The translations under genes were made by a program, and so were the position numbers. DNA of 64,000 nt from assembly GCA_022432975.1 (NCBI GenBank), contig CM039516.1, forward strand, positions 28,536,051 through 28,600,050. The letters run 5' to 3'. The notes below the pieces were generated by a model, which ran no database searches, was not told where the DNA came from, and saw nothing but the letters and a program-made list of their open reading frames with translations. Shown here one piece after another: positions 11,124 through 22,118 of this stretch (position 1 is its first letter; each line of letters opens with the position of its first letter). This stretch comes from Begonia masoniana. Its lineage: Eukaryota; Streptophyta; Magnoliopsida; Cucurbitales; Begoniaceae.

Positions 11124-12202
11124 TGTAACGCCCACCGAACCCACCCTAGTTCGTGCGCTACTTTGCTGACCAATCCCACATTAAAACATAGTTTAAAATA
11201 AGCCTAGACTCGTTAATTTCCCTTAATCCTAACCTTTAAGCAACACGGCGTCCTTCCCAAAAATTTCGGCAAAATAACGCCTGAAAATGGCGCCTCCAAA
11301 ATGCTAGATACTTGCATATAATCCAATCCCAAACAATCCAGAATATTCCTAACCATCTAACCAACTTACGAAATCTCAAAATGACAGTAAGAGGAAACTC
11401 CTAACCATCTAACCAACTTACGAAATCTCCAAATAACATAAAAGGAAACTAAAATACAAACATCCTAAGTGAAGAAGTCCACAATAAACAATTCATTCCT
11501 CACACAACTCAATATAACAACACACAATGCAATCAACCTAACACATGCAGTTTCTAACACTCATTGTGCTTATTTGCTGTTAGCCAGTCATCCTTCATAG
11601 AGATCCCCTCGGGGTGCTACACACCAGCACCTCAGCCCGACAAGGCACACTATTCAGAATTTCGTGTTTTAGCCGGTCATCTCTCATAGAGTTCCCCTCG
11701 GGTGCTACACACCAGCACCTCAGCCCGACAAGGCACACTATTCGAGATGCATTTACAATTCACTTTATCTGATTACGTTCATGCTCACAATGCCAACACA
11801 ATGCCAAACACGCCACTAATTGTACCTAACGTGTTATACCATGATGTGTGCTTCAAATAGGCAATACCACACGAAACCAACAACACAACGACGTACGTCT
11901 CTCGTAGAATTCCATTCTACTCGAGACACCCAGCGTACAGCTCACACCAGACACCCAAAGCGTACATCTCTCACGAGACACAAAGCGTACATCTCTTATG
12001 AGACACAAAGCGTACATCTCTTACGAGACACCCAGAGCGTACATCTCTTACGAGACACCCATGCATTTCCTACTCACCATTCAAACCATGCATGTCCCAC
12101 AAATGCTTAACCAGACCAAAACAAAGCAAGCATCAACCATCAACAATTCCCAAACAAAGCAAAGCAATCAACCAACAATGCTTAACCAACAAAGAAGACA
12201 GC
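11124..12202 (-). mobile_element. outer TGTAAC element, left part, copy A
   Basis: Starts TGTAACGCCC at the satellite junction and matches 15764-16850 closely, with scattered single-base indels. It contains the 89-bp tandem pair (first unit from 11582, second from 11671) and the GCGTACATCTCT minisatellite (about 11930-12060). It ends at the ACAGC duplication (12198-12202) of the nested CRM-like element. No plausible coding frame exists. Open frames with repeated KAYISYET-like units are translations of the minisatellite. Confidence 0.85.
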
Positions 12203-12924
12203 TGATGCAAACCTCAACAAACTTGTTGTGAGACCCAACGTCAATAGATGGAATCAACTTCAGGATCGCCCAATAGTAGTTTCAAAGTTTAGGACTAATG
12301 ACCCCGTGGTTATATGACAACCAGAAACCAATAGTATAAAGAAAGGAATATTGACCCCGTTGATATGGAAGAGCAGAAACCATATTATAAGGGTGGAAAT
12401 CAAGTGGTTGCACTTGAAATTTCCGCAAGTTTCTACAAAAGAACAGTTTGGAGGAAATTCTCACAAGATAATTTTCATTCTAGTGCGTCTTACAATGAAG
12501 AACTCCCAAATATTTATAGGCTTACAAGAATAGACATTAAATAGCCTTGAAAACATAAGAAAGAACTTTGCTACTAATATGGACTAGGTTCAGCCTTCTT
12601 TGGAAACCATCAAAACACCCTTTGGCCTTCTCTATGACAATATTAAATGCCTAGTGGATGTCACTTCGAAATTACTCCTTCTAGAGCCTTCTTTGATGAA
12701 TTGGTGATCATTGGGCCTAATCAAACTCCATTTGTATTTGTAACACATTAATAACTTTAAAGCCCATTTCTTCTAATGGTCTTGGTTCTTGAAATAAGTT
12801 ATTTTGGACTTCTTCTTGAAGCTTCTTGGCCCGAGCTCTAGTGATAGGTCCATTTGGTATTTTCAATTCCAATAAGTATTCTTCTTGGCCCAATTCTTCT
12901 TCAATGCTATCCTTGCCCACATCA
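12203..12924 (-). repeat. 3' LTR of copy A (722 bp)
   Basis: It shares with the B left LTR the bases that distinguish B's left LTR from B's right LTR. It lacks 10 bp (TCTAGAATAG) near 12530 and has a few one-base indels. It is therefore the same LTR, not an independent insertion. Confidence 0.9.
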
Positions 12925-13976
12925 TTCTCCCTCTCTTGAAAAGGATTCGTCCCTCGAATCTGGACCTACATAGACAGGAGAGAGGTCAGTTACATTAAAG
13001 TAGCACTCACTTGATAATCAGCTGGTAGATCAATGATATAAGCATTATCATTAATCTTTTCCAAAACTTGGAATGGTCCATCTCCACGAGGATTGAGTTT
13101 ACACTTTCTTTGTTGGGGAAAACATTCTTTACGAAAATGAACCCAAACCAAATCTCCTTTTTGAAAAGTGATGTGCTTTCTTCCTTTGTTTGCATGGGCA
13201 GCAGCTTGCTCATTCCGTTTGATGATATGCTGCGTGCGTCTTCATGAAGTTTCTTTACCAATTCTGCTTCTTCTTCCATCTAGGCTAATGGTCTCATTAA
13301 TAGGCAATGGAAGTAAATCCAATGGAGTTAACGGATTAAAACCATAAACAATTTCAAAAGGAGAATAAGAAGTAAAAGAATGCATTGTTCTATTGTAAGC
13401 AAACTCAATAAAAGGAATACAATCTTCCCATGATTTTAAATGGTTCTTTATTACTGCTCGTAAAAGAGTTCCAAGGGTCCTGTTTACTACCTCGGTTTTG
13501 TCCATCGTTTTGTGGGTGACAAGTAGTAGAAAATAGCAAAGTTGTCCCTAACTTACCCCACAGAACTCGCCAAAAATGGCTAAGAAACTTAGTGTCTCGA
13601 TCACTCACTATTGTTTTTGGAACACCATGAAGACGAACTACTTCTTTAAAGAATAACTGAGCTATATGAGTGGCATCATCTGTTTTATTACATGGGATAA
13701 AATGTGCCATCTTTGAAAATCTATCCATCACAACAAAAATTGAATCTTTCCCATTCTTAGTTCTTGGTAACCCTAACACAAAGTCCATAGAAACATCAAT
13801 CCAAGGATGACAAGGAACAGGTAAGCCTGGTAGAATCCATGAGGTTTTACTCTAGATTTGGCTTTTCGACAAGTTATGCATCTATTGCAGATCCTCTCTA
13901 CATCCCTCTTCATATGTGGCCAAAAGAAATGTTCTTTCAAAATTTCTAAGGTCTTAAGAATCCCAAAATGTCCCAT
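12717..13976 (-). pseudogene. copy A integrase, frame-broken
   Basis: Same protein as in copy B: zinc-binding [11 protein letters not shown] (about 13860-13890), catalytic-core [27 protein letters not shown] and the TEVVNRTLG region, a GDGPF-type domain, and the [14 protein letters not shown] tail in the LTR ending at 12717. Single-base indels split it over five frames (13773-13976, 13405-13788, 13242-13505, 13007-13279, 12717-12920). In copy B the same stretch is one uninterrupted frame. Most of these breaks are therefore probably sequence errors or very late decay. Confidence 0.88.
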
Positions 13977-15551
13977 AAGACCCCCCCATGTGACTCTCGA
14001 ACTAGCAATTCACGCAAAGAACATTGTGGAATGCAAAGTCTATTTTCTCGAAACAAATATCCTTCTTGTTTGTAAAATTTTTCAAAAGGTTTTGTTTCTG
14101 TGGCTTCAAACCAAGTTGAAAAATCAGGATCTTTTTGATATAATTCTTTGATGTGCTCAAAACCCAAAAATATAGTGGAAAGGGTAGAAAGAAGAACATA
14201 CCTTCGAGATAAAGCATCAGCTACAATATTGTCTTTACCTTGTTTGTATTGGATGGTATATGTAAACATTTCAATAAATTCAATCCAGCGAGCATGTCGT
14301 CGATTCAACTTACCTTGACCTTTTAAGTGCTTCAATGATTCATGGTCAGTATGAATGACAAATTCCTTAGACCACAAGTAATGTTGCCAAGTTTCCAGAG
14401 CTCTCACCAATGCATAAGTTCTTTGTCATAGGTGGAGTAATTCAAAGCAGCTCCATTAAGTTTCTCACTGAAATAGGCAATGGGTCTCTTGTCTTGCATA
14501 AGTACGGCACCTATACCAATACCGGAAAGCATCACATTCGATTTCAAAGGTTTTGGAAAAATCTGGTAAGAGAAGTAAAGGAGCAGTACTTAACTTTTCT
14601 TTTAAGGTGTTGAAAGCCTTTTCTTGTGAATCACCCCATTTGAACCCAACACTTTTCTTGATACTTCCGTCAATGGAGCAGCAATGGTGCTGAAGTTTGG
14701 AACAAACCTTCGATAGAATCCAGCCAAACCATGGAAACTTCTAACTTCAGTGATGTTAGTGGGCGTGGGCCAATCTTTGATAGCCTTAACTTTCTCTTCA
14801 TCTACTTCTACACCTTTGGAACTTACAACAAAACCAAGAAACTCAACCTTGTCTTTGCAAAAGCTGCACTTTTTAAAGTTAGCAAACAACTTTCATGTTT
14901 CAAAACATTAAGTAACATCTCAGGTGTTCAATATGTTCATTCAAGTGTTTGCTGTAAACTAGAATATCATCAAAATAAATAACACAAATTTTCCAATGTA
15001 AGCACGTAAAACATGATTCATTAAACGCATAAAAGTACTTGGTGCGTTAGTCAATCCGAAAGGCATTACTAGCCACTCATACAACCATGTTTTGTTTTGA
15101 AAGCAGTTTCTATTCATCACCTTCTTGCATACGAATTTGATGATAACCACTCTTTAAATCATCTTTGAAAAGATAATGGAACCATGCAATTCATCTACAT
15201 GTCATCTAATCGAGGTATGGGATGTCGATACTTTACCGTGATTTTATTGATTGCTCGGCAATCGACGCACATTCTCCAAGTTCCATCTTTCTTGGGGACC
15301 AACACGACAGGAACCGCACATGGACTCATGCTTTCTCGAACATGTCCTTTGGCTAGCAGCTCTTCACTTGCCTTTGAAGTGTCCTTTGTTTCTTCTGGAT
15401 TACTTCGATAGGCGGGTCGATTAGGAATGGTAGCTCCTGGAATGAAGTCAATTCGATGCTCAATGCCTCTTATTGGCGGCAATCCTGGTGGCGTTTCCTC
15501 AGGAAAGACATCTTCAAATTCCTGCAAAAGGAGCACGGCTACAGTAGGCAA
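13946..15551 (-). pseudogene. copy A reverse transcriptase and RNase H, frame-broken
   Basis: N-terminal fingers ([20 protein letters not shown]) and [10 protein letters not shown] lie at 15195-15551. [20 protein letters not shown] is at about 15000-15080 and the [18 protein letters not shown] segment at about 14800. RNase H with [18 protein letters not shown] and [16 protein letters not shown] is at about 14200-14350. Several one-base indels break it relative to copy B. The in-frame TAG after the GDE motif, seen in B at 19777-19779, is also present here. Confidence 0.88.
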
Positions 15552-15589
15552 GGATTATAAGGATTAGTTGTTAAAAAATAAGCCTCTTG

Positions 15590-15790
15590 TACAAGATCAA
15601 ACCTCATTGTTTTTTTGCATTTGAGCCACTCTAATCTCTCTCTCTTTGCAGGGAAATTCACTGCCTTTTTTTTTTTGCTTTGCAAGGGACCTGAGATTTC
15701 CCTCTTCTTCTACTTTCTCTCTTTCTCATATTTCAAGTTTAACCCTGAATGGGAAATGGATTAATTAACGCCCCGAACCCACCCTAGTTC
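15590..15790. other. noisy seam between copies A and B
   Basis: From about 15590 copy A diverges increasingly from B with clustered indels and substitutions. At about 15721-15763 a degraded 40-bp satellite piece follows (ATTTCAAGTTTAACCC, GAAATGG). It has the same rare CATxATTTC variant that flanks copy A at 11085-11120. The outer element then restarts. Two error-rich ends meeting is the pattern of an unmerged contig or read overlap. Confidence 0.75.
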
Positions 15791-16223
15791 GGTGCGCTAC
15801 TTTGCTGACCAATCCCACATTAAAACATAGTTTTAAAATAAGCCTAGACTCGTTAATTTCCCTTAATCCTAACCTTTAAGCAACACGGCGTCCTTCCCAA
15901 AATTTCGGCAAAATAACAGCTGAAAATGGCGCCTCCAAAATGCTAGATACTTGCATATAATCCAATCCCAAACATCCAAATATTCTTAACCATCTAACCA
16001 ACTTACGAAATCTCAAAATGACATAAAGAGGAAACTCCTAACCATCTAACCAACTTACGAAATCTCCAAATAACAGTAAAGAGGAAACTAAAATACAAAC
16101 ATTCCTAAGTGAAGAAAGTCCACAATAAACAATTCATTCTCACACAACTCAATATAACCAACACACAATGCAATCAACCTAACACATGCAGTTTCTAACA
16201 CTCAGTTGTGCTTATTTGCTGTT

Positions 16224-16390
16224 AGCCAGTCATCCTTCATAGAGATCCCCTCGGGGTGCTACACACCAGCACCTCAGCCCGACAAGGCACACTATTCAGA
16301 ATTTCGTGTTTTAGCCGGTCATCTCTCATAGAGTTCCCCTCGGGGTGCTACACACCAGCACCTCAGCCCGACAAGGCACACTATTCGAGA
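16224..16390 (-). repeat. 89-bp tandem pair in the outer element
   Basis: Two copies (from 16224 and 16313) share CCCCTCGGGGTGCTACACAC and GCCCGACAAGGCACACTATT. Each includes the palindrome CCCCTCGGGG. The pair is also present in copy A (11582 and 11671). Confidence 0.88.
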
Positions 16391-16555
16391 TGCATTTTAC
16401 AATTCACTTTATCTGATTACGTTCATGCTCACAATGCCAAACACAATGCCAAACAAAGCCACTAATTGTACCTAACGTGTTATACCATGATGTGTGCTTC
16501 AAATATGCAATACCACACGAAACCAACAACACAACGACGTACGTCTCTCGTAGAA

Positions 16556-16710
16556 TTCCATTCTACTCGAGACACCCAGCGTACAGCTCACACCAGACAC
16601 CCAAAGCGTACATCTCTCACGAGACACAAAGCGTACATCTCTTATGAGACACAAAGCGTACATCTCTTACGAGACACCCAGAGCGTACATCTCTTACGAG
16701 ACACCCATGC
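16556..16710 (-). repeat. about 25-bp minisatellite in the outer element
   Basis: Five or six imperfect copies of a unit around GCGTACATCTCTTACGAGAC, with length and base variation. Also in copy A at about 11930-12060. Open frames over it only translate the repeat. Confidence 0.88.
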
Positions 16711-16752
16711 ATTTCCTACTCACCATTCAAACCATGCATGTCCCACAAATGC

Positions 16753-16850
16753 TTAACCAGACCAAAACAAAGCAAAGCAATCAACCATCAACAATTCCCA
16801 AACAAAGCAAAGCAATCAACCAACAATGCTTAACCAACAAAGAAGACAGC
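16753..16850 (-). repeat. 98-bp tandem unit split by the CRM-like insertion
   Basis: TTAACCAGACC...AGAAGACAGC is followed, beyond the nested element, by a second 98-bp copy at 23442-23539 (TTAACCAGACC...AGAAGACAAC). The CRM-like element landed at the junction of the two units. The reappearance of flank sequence on its right is therefore older than the insertion. Confidence 0.8.
16846..16850. repeat. target-site duplication of the nested CRM-like element (ACAGC)
   Basis: ACAGC at 16846-16850 recurs at 23437-23441, exactly beyond the other end of the element. It is also found before copy A's LTR (12198-12202). Confidence 0.95.
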
Positions 16851-17585
16851 TGATGCAAACCTCAACAAACTTGTTGTGAGACCCAACGTCAATAGATGGA
16901 ATCAACTTCAGGATCGCCCAATAGTAGTTTCAAAGTTTAGGACTAATGACCCCGTGGTTATATGACAACCAGAAACCAATAGTATAAAGAAAGGAATATT
17001 GACCCCGTTGATATGGAAGAGCAAGAAACCAATATTATAAGGGTTGGAAATCAAGTGGTTGCACTTGAAATTTCCGCAAGTTCTACAAAAGAACAGTTTG
17101 GAGGAAATTCTCACAAGATAATTTTCATTCTAGTGCGTCTTACAATGAAGAACTCCCAAATATTTATAGGCTTACAAGAATAGTCTAGAATAGACATTAA
17201 ATAGCCTTGAAAACATAAGAAAGAACTTTGCTACTAATATGGACTAGGTTCAGCCTTCTTTGGAAACCATCAAAACACCCTTTGGCCTTCTCTATGACAA
17301 TATTAAATGCCTAGTGGATGTCACTTCGAAATTACTCCTTCTAGAGCCTTCTTTGATGAATTGGTGATCATTTGGGCCTAATCAAACTCCATTTGTATTT
17401 GTAACACATTAATAACTTTAAAGCCCATTTCTTCTAATGGTCTTGGTTCTTGAAATAAGTTATTTTGGACTTCTTCTTGAAGCTTCTTGGCCCGAGCTCT
17501 AGTGATAGGTCCATTTGGTATTTTCAATTCCAATAAGTATTCTTCTTGGCCCAATTCTTCTTCAATGCCATCCTTGCCCACATCA
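16851..17585 (-). repeat. 3' LTR of copy B (735 bp)
   Basis: Pairs with 22702-23436, same length. On the minus strand its first 200 bp encode the end of pol (stop at 17378). A TATA-like CTATAAATA lies at 17161-17169 on the minus strand. Confidence 0.95.
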
Positions 17586-18637
17586 TTCTCCCTCTCTTGA
17601 AAAGGATTCGTCCTCGAATCTGGACCTACATAGAAAGGAGAGAGGTCAGTTACATTAAAAGTAGCACTCACTTGATAATCAGCTGGTAGATCAATGATAT
17701 AAGCATTATCATTAATCTTTTCCAAAACTTGGAATGGTCCATCTCCACGAGGATTGAGTTTACACTTTCTTTGTTGGGGAAAACATTCTTTACGAAAATG
17801 AACCCAAACCAAATCTCCTTTTTGAAAAGTGATGTGCTTTCTTCCTTTGTTTGCATGGGCAGCAGCTTGCTCATTCCGTTTGATGATATGCTGACGTGCG
17901 TCTTCATGAAGTTTCTTTACCAATTCTGCCTTCTTCTTCCTATCTAAGCTAATGGTCTCATTAATAGGCAATGGAAGTAAATCCAATGGAGTTAACGGAT
18001 TAAAACCATAAACAATTTCAAAAGGAGAATAAGTAAAAGAATGCATTGTTCTATTGTAAGCAAACTCAATAAAAGGAATACAATCTTCCCATGATTTTAA
18101 ATGGTTCTTTATTACTGCTCGTAAAAGAGTTCCAAGGGTCCTGTTTACTACCTCGGTTTGTCCATCGGTTTGTGGGTGACAAGTAGTAGAAAATAGCAAA
18201 GTTGTCCCTAACTTACCCCACAGAACTCGCCAAAAATGGCTAAGAAACTTAGTGTCTCGATCACTCACTATTGTTTTTGGAACACCATGAAGACGAACTA
18301 CTTCTTTAAAGAATAACTGAGCTATATGAGTGGCATCATCTGTTTTATTACATGGGATAAAATGTGCCATCTTTGAAAATCTATCCACCACAACAAAAAT
18401 TGAATCTTTCCCATTCTTAGTTCTTGGTAACCCTAATACAAAGTCCATAGAAACATCAATCCAAGGATGACAAGGAACAGGTAAAGCCTGATAGAATCCA
18501 TGAGGTTTTACTCTAGATTTGGCTTTTCGACAAGTTATGCATCTATTGCAGATCCTCTCTACATCCCTCTTCATATGTGGCCAAAAGAAATGTTCTTTCA
18601 AAATTTCTAAGGTCTTAAGAATCCCAAAATGTCCCAT
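17378..18637 (-). pseudogene. copy B integrase with CR-type tail in the LTR
   Basis: An open stretch of 419 codons. Residues 1-45 hold the second half of the zinc-binding domain (MGHFG, then [11 protein letters not shown]). The core shows the first Asp in [11 protein letters not shown] (about residue 60), the second in [14 protein letters not shown] (about 125) and the Glu in [11 protein letters not shown] (about 165). A GPF domain ([17 protein letters not shown]) is at about 300. [16 protein letters not shown] at about 375 is the tail; it crosses from the purine tract into the LTR. The first His of the zinc domain lies upstream in another frame, because a G run at about 18641-18647 has seven bases and shifts the frame. 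Catalytic residues look intact, but there is no path of translation from gag. Confidence 0.92.
17586..17598 (-). promoter_or_regulatory. polypurine tract of copy B
   Basis: AAGAGAGGGAGAA on the minus strand abuts the 3' LTR. It is the expected plus-strand primer and is translated as part of the integrase tail. Confidence 0.85.
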
Positions 18638-20300
18638 AAGACCCCCCCATGTGACTCTCGAACTAGCAATTCACGCAAAGAACATTGTGGAATGCAAAGT
18701 CTATTTTCTCGAAACAAATATCCTTCTTGTTTGTAAAATTTTTCAAAAGGTTTTGTTTCTGTGGCTTCAAACCAAGTTGAAAAATCAGGATCTTTTTGAT
18801 ATAATTCTTTGATGTGCTCAAAACCCAAAAATATAGTGGAAAGGGTAGAAAGAAGAACATACCTTCGAGATAAAGCATCAGCTACAATATTGTCTTTACC
18901 TTGTTTGTATTGGATGGTATATGGAAACATTTCAATAAATTCAATCCAGCGAGCATGTCGTCGATTCAACTTACCTTGACCTTTTAAGTGCTTCAATGAT
19001 TCATGGTCAGTATGAATGACAAATTCCTTAGACCACAAGTAATGTTGCCAAGTTTCCAGAGCTCTCACCAATGCATAAAGTTCTTTGTCATAGGTGGAGT
19101 AATTCAAAGCAGCTCCAATAAGTTTCTCACTGAAATAGGCAATGGGTCTCTTGTCTTGCATAAGTACGGCACCTATACCAATACCGGAAGCATCACATTC
19201 GATTTCAAAGGTTTTGGAAAAATCTGGTAAGAGAAGTAAAGGAGCAGTACTTAACTTTTCTTTTAAGGTGTTGAAAGCCTTTTCTTGTGAATCACCCCAT
19301 TTGAACCCAACACTTTTCTTGATAACTTCCGTCAATGGAGCAGCAATGGTGCTGAAGTTTGGAACAAACCTTTGATAGAATCCAGCCAAACCATGGAAAC
19401 TTCTAACTTCAGTGATGTTAGTGAGCGTGGGCCAATCTTTGATAGCCTTAACTTTCTCTTCATCTACTTCTACACCTTTGGAACTTACAACAAAACCAAG
19501 AAACTCAACCTTGTCTTTGCAAAAGCTGCACTTTTTAAAGTTAGCAAACAACTTTTCATGTTTCAAAACATTAAGTACACATTTCAGGTGTTCAATATGT
19601 TCATTCAAATGTTTGCTGTAAACTAGAATATCATCAAAATAAATAACAACAAATTTTCCAATGTAAGCACGTAAAACATGATTCATTAAACGCATAAAAG
19701 TACTTGGTGCGTTAGTCAATCCGAAAGGCATTACTAGCCACTCATACAAACCATGTTTTGTTTTGAAAGCAGTTTTCTATTCATCACCTTCTTGCATACG
19801 AATTTGATGATAACCACTCTTTAAATCAATCTTTGAAAAGATAATGGAACCATGCAATTCATCTAACATGTCATCTAATCGAGGTATGGGATGTCGATAC
19901 TTTACCGTGATTTTATTGATTGCTCGGCAATCGACGCACATTCTCCAAGTTCCATCTTTCTTGGGGACCAACAAGACAGGAACCGCACATGGACTCATGC
20001 TTTCTCGAACATGTCCTTTGGCTAGCAGCTTTTCAACTTGCCTTTGAAGTTCCTTTGTTTCTTCTGGATTACTTCGATAGGCGGGTCGATTAGGAATGGT
20101 AGCTCCTGGAATGAAGTCAATTCGATGCTCAATGCCTCTTATTGGCGGCAATCCTGGTGGCGTTTCCTCAGGAAAGACATCTTCAAATTCCTGCAAAAGA
20201 GCAACTGCTACAGTAGGCAAAGGATTATCAGGATTAGTTGTTAAAAAATAAGCCTCTTTGTACAAGATCAACATCATTGTTTTTTCTGATTTGAAGACAC
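18607..20300 (-). pseudogene. copy B reverse transcriptase and RNase H
   Basis: The N-terminal part reads [14 protein letters not shown] (about 20185) to [20 protein letters not shown] (about 19780), where an in-frame TAG (19777-19779) interrupts it. It reopens in the same frame at 19749 with [12 protein letters not shown]. The catalytic box [11 protein letters not shown] (about 19630-19660) is intact. So are [18 protein letters not shown], the RNase H start [17 protein letters not shown] (about 19190), [12 protein letters not shown] and [11 protein letters not shown] (about 18880). It ends in a frameshift at a seven-G run before the integrase. Only one nonsense codon and this shift separate it from a full-length frame, a much better state than copy A or element 1. 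Confidence 0.92.
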
Positions 20301-20302
20301 TC

Positions 20303-20836
20303 TTAATCTCTCTCTCTTTTACAAGGAAATTCACTGCCTTTTTTTTCTTTTTCAAGTGGGACCTGACTCTTTTCCCTCTTCTTCTCACATTTTCTCTCTT
20401 CTCTCTCACTTTCTTTTGAACTCTCATGCTCACTCTCACATTGTTTTGTATTAGCTGTGACAGATTTTTTAATTTGGCACTGCTCTTCGAACACTTGATG
20501 GGGTGGTAGCGGAGCTAGAGTAATACTTCGTCCATCCTTAGTAAAGCTGTACCGATTCTTGTATCCATCATGGGTGGTGCGTCTGTCAAATTGCCATGGT
20601 CTTCCAAGCAATATATGACTTGCTTGCATAGGAACAACATCACAAAGAACTTCATCTGAATATTTGCCAATTGAAAATGAGACAAGAACTTGTTTTGTTA
20701 CCTTCATTTCTCCACTTTCATTGAGCCATTGGAGACGATATGGTCGAGGGTGTTTTAGAGTCTTTAATCCAAGCTTGTCCACCATCATCTTACTTGCAAC
20801 ATTCACACAACTTCCTCCATTATGATTAAACCACAA
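20303..20836 (-). pseudogene. copy B aspartic protease and charged linker
   Basis: Retropepsin-like region: GGSCVNVASKMMVDKLGL (about 20770-20820), then LQWLNESGEMKVTKQVLVSF and HILLGRPWQFDRR (about 20590), followed by a Glu/Lys/Arg-rich linker (20310-20440). The catalytic aspartate codon is disrupted by a one-base loss at about 20820, which also shifts the frame from the upstream zinc-knuckle frame. A further shift in the linker leads into reverse transcriptase. Confidence 0.8.
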
Positions 20837-21168
20837 ACCTTTTCTTTAACATGGCAGCGCGTATAGAAAATGTTTTCACGTTGTTGACGGTCATCATCTT
20901 CTATAGTTTGAACATGGAGGGTTCGAAGAACTATTAAGGCTTGGCCAACAACTGCATGTTCGGTATCACTAGCTTCTTCAAGTGGTGGCATAGCTTCATT
21001 GTCACTTTCTTCTTCAGAAACAATATCTCCATTATTTAACAAGATCATAGTTCTTTTATTTGGGCATTGTGAAGAAATATGACCAATTCCATGACATTTA
21101 AAACACTTAATATCTCGATTTCTTTGGGTTGGGGTATAACTAGTACCTTTCTCAACGTGCTTGGCCAT
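20803..21168 (-). pseudogene. copy B gag C-terminus, CCHC zinc knuckle
   Basis: Contains a canonical CX2CX4HX4C knuckle, CFKCHGIGHISSQC (about residues 22-35), the RNA-binding nucleocapsid part of Gag. An acidic spacer (EEESDNEAMPPLEEASDTE) leads into protease. Upstream an in-frame stop at 21235-21237 separates it from the capsid part. The first Met is not a real start. Confidence 0.85.
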
Positions 21169-21234
21169 TGCTTTTTCATCTTTTGGCTTGGAAGTCGACT
21201 GCTCTTCTTGCCTTATAGTAGAGTTCCATTTTGA

Positions 21235-22118
21235 CTACCCACTCAAAGAAGTAAAAGTTTCGTGCTTGGAGGTTGATCTTCCTCCACTTTTGAGCTGCCT
21301 TTCAACCTTCATGGCCATGTGGACAACTTCTTCAAGTTCCACGTAGTGCTACAATTCTACTATATTTGCAATTTCACGATTGAGACCACAAATGAACCGA
21401 GCCATGGTTGCTTCTCGATCTTCCTCAACATTGGCACGAATCATGGATATTTCCATCTCCTCAATAGATTTTGAACCCTGTTTAAGGCTTTGCAATTTGA
21501 AGTGTAAATCTCTATAATAATGTGAAGGAACAAACCTTCGTCTCATGACCGCTTTCATGTCTTCCCAATTGTCGATTGGAATTTCTCTATTTATTCATTT
21601 GGTTAGGAGCACTTGGTCCCACCAAGCAATTGCGTAATCAGTGAAAGAAACAGCTGCAAGGTTAACTTTTTTTTCCTCCGAATAGTTATGGCAATCAAAA
21701 ACAAGTTCAACCTTTCGTTCCCATTCAATGTAAACGTCCGGGTCATTTTTACCTTGAAATGATGGGATAGAGAGTTTAATCGCACCTGTGTTATTGTCGG
21801 TAAAATTTCTTTCTCGGTATTGACGTCTTTGTCTTGGCCTATGACTCTTTCTCTTCTTATGGAGGCGACTTCGTCAAAATCCTCATACTCTTCAGCATAT
21901 TCGCCCATGGGATTAACTGCAGTAAAGAAGGGTCGTCTAGTTGGTTGTCTTTCTTGGGGCATGGCACCTTGTTGAATTTGATCAATTCGCTCATCACTAC
22001 GATCCAATCGATCTCGAATCTCTTCAAATTGGACGTTCATCCTCTGGAATTGTTGCTGCATGGCTTGGATGATCAAATTGCTATCCATTGGCGTTGCTTC
22101 ACCTTCTCTTTCAGACAT
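21235..22118 (-). pseudogene. copy B gag matrix/capsid part
   Basis: Starts MSEREGEATPMDSNLIIQAM at 22118. The N-terminal 50 residues ([19 protein letters not shown]) look like a coiled coil. [18 protein letters not shown] follows, and the frame shifts just after by a one-base loss near 21850 (element C keeps the frame). The retrotransposon-gag capsid region ends in [18 protein letters not shown] (21349-21410). Nonsense codons lie at 21595-21597 (TGA, where element C has an Arg CGA codon), 21349-21351 (TAG) and 21235-21237 (TAG). About 8 codons are also missing after SKSIEE compared with element C ([11 protein letters not shown]). Confidence 0.88.

Larger units (their letters stand above)
12203..15728 (-). 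mobile_element. CRM-like element, copy A, truncated
   Basis: The 3' LTR and the integrase to reverse-transcriptase part of the same element as copy B. It sits at the identical insertion point after ACAGC. It shares with B a reverse-transcriptase nonsense codon and a seven-G frameshift. Similarity degrades progressively over about 15590-15728 and then breaks into a piece of satellite plus outer element. Gag, protease and the 5' LTR are missing. It is either a duplicate or the unmerged other allele of copy B. Confidence 0.9.

Noticed and set aside
11820..12231. Open frames with repeated RHKAYISYET-like units (also 16466-16853)
   Set aside because: They translate the 25-bp minisatellite in two frames, with no start context or recognisable domain.
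12203..15728. Copy A as an independent CRM-like insertion
   Set aside because: Insertion point, ACAGC flank, LTR-specific bases, nonsense codon and frameshift are all shared with copy B.
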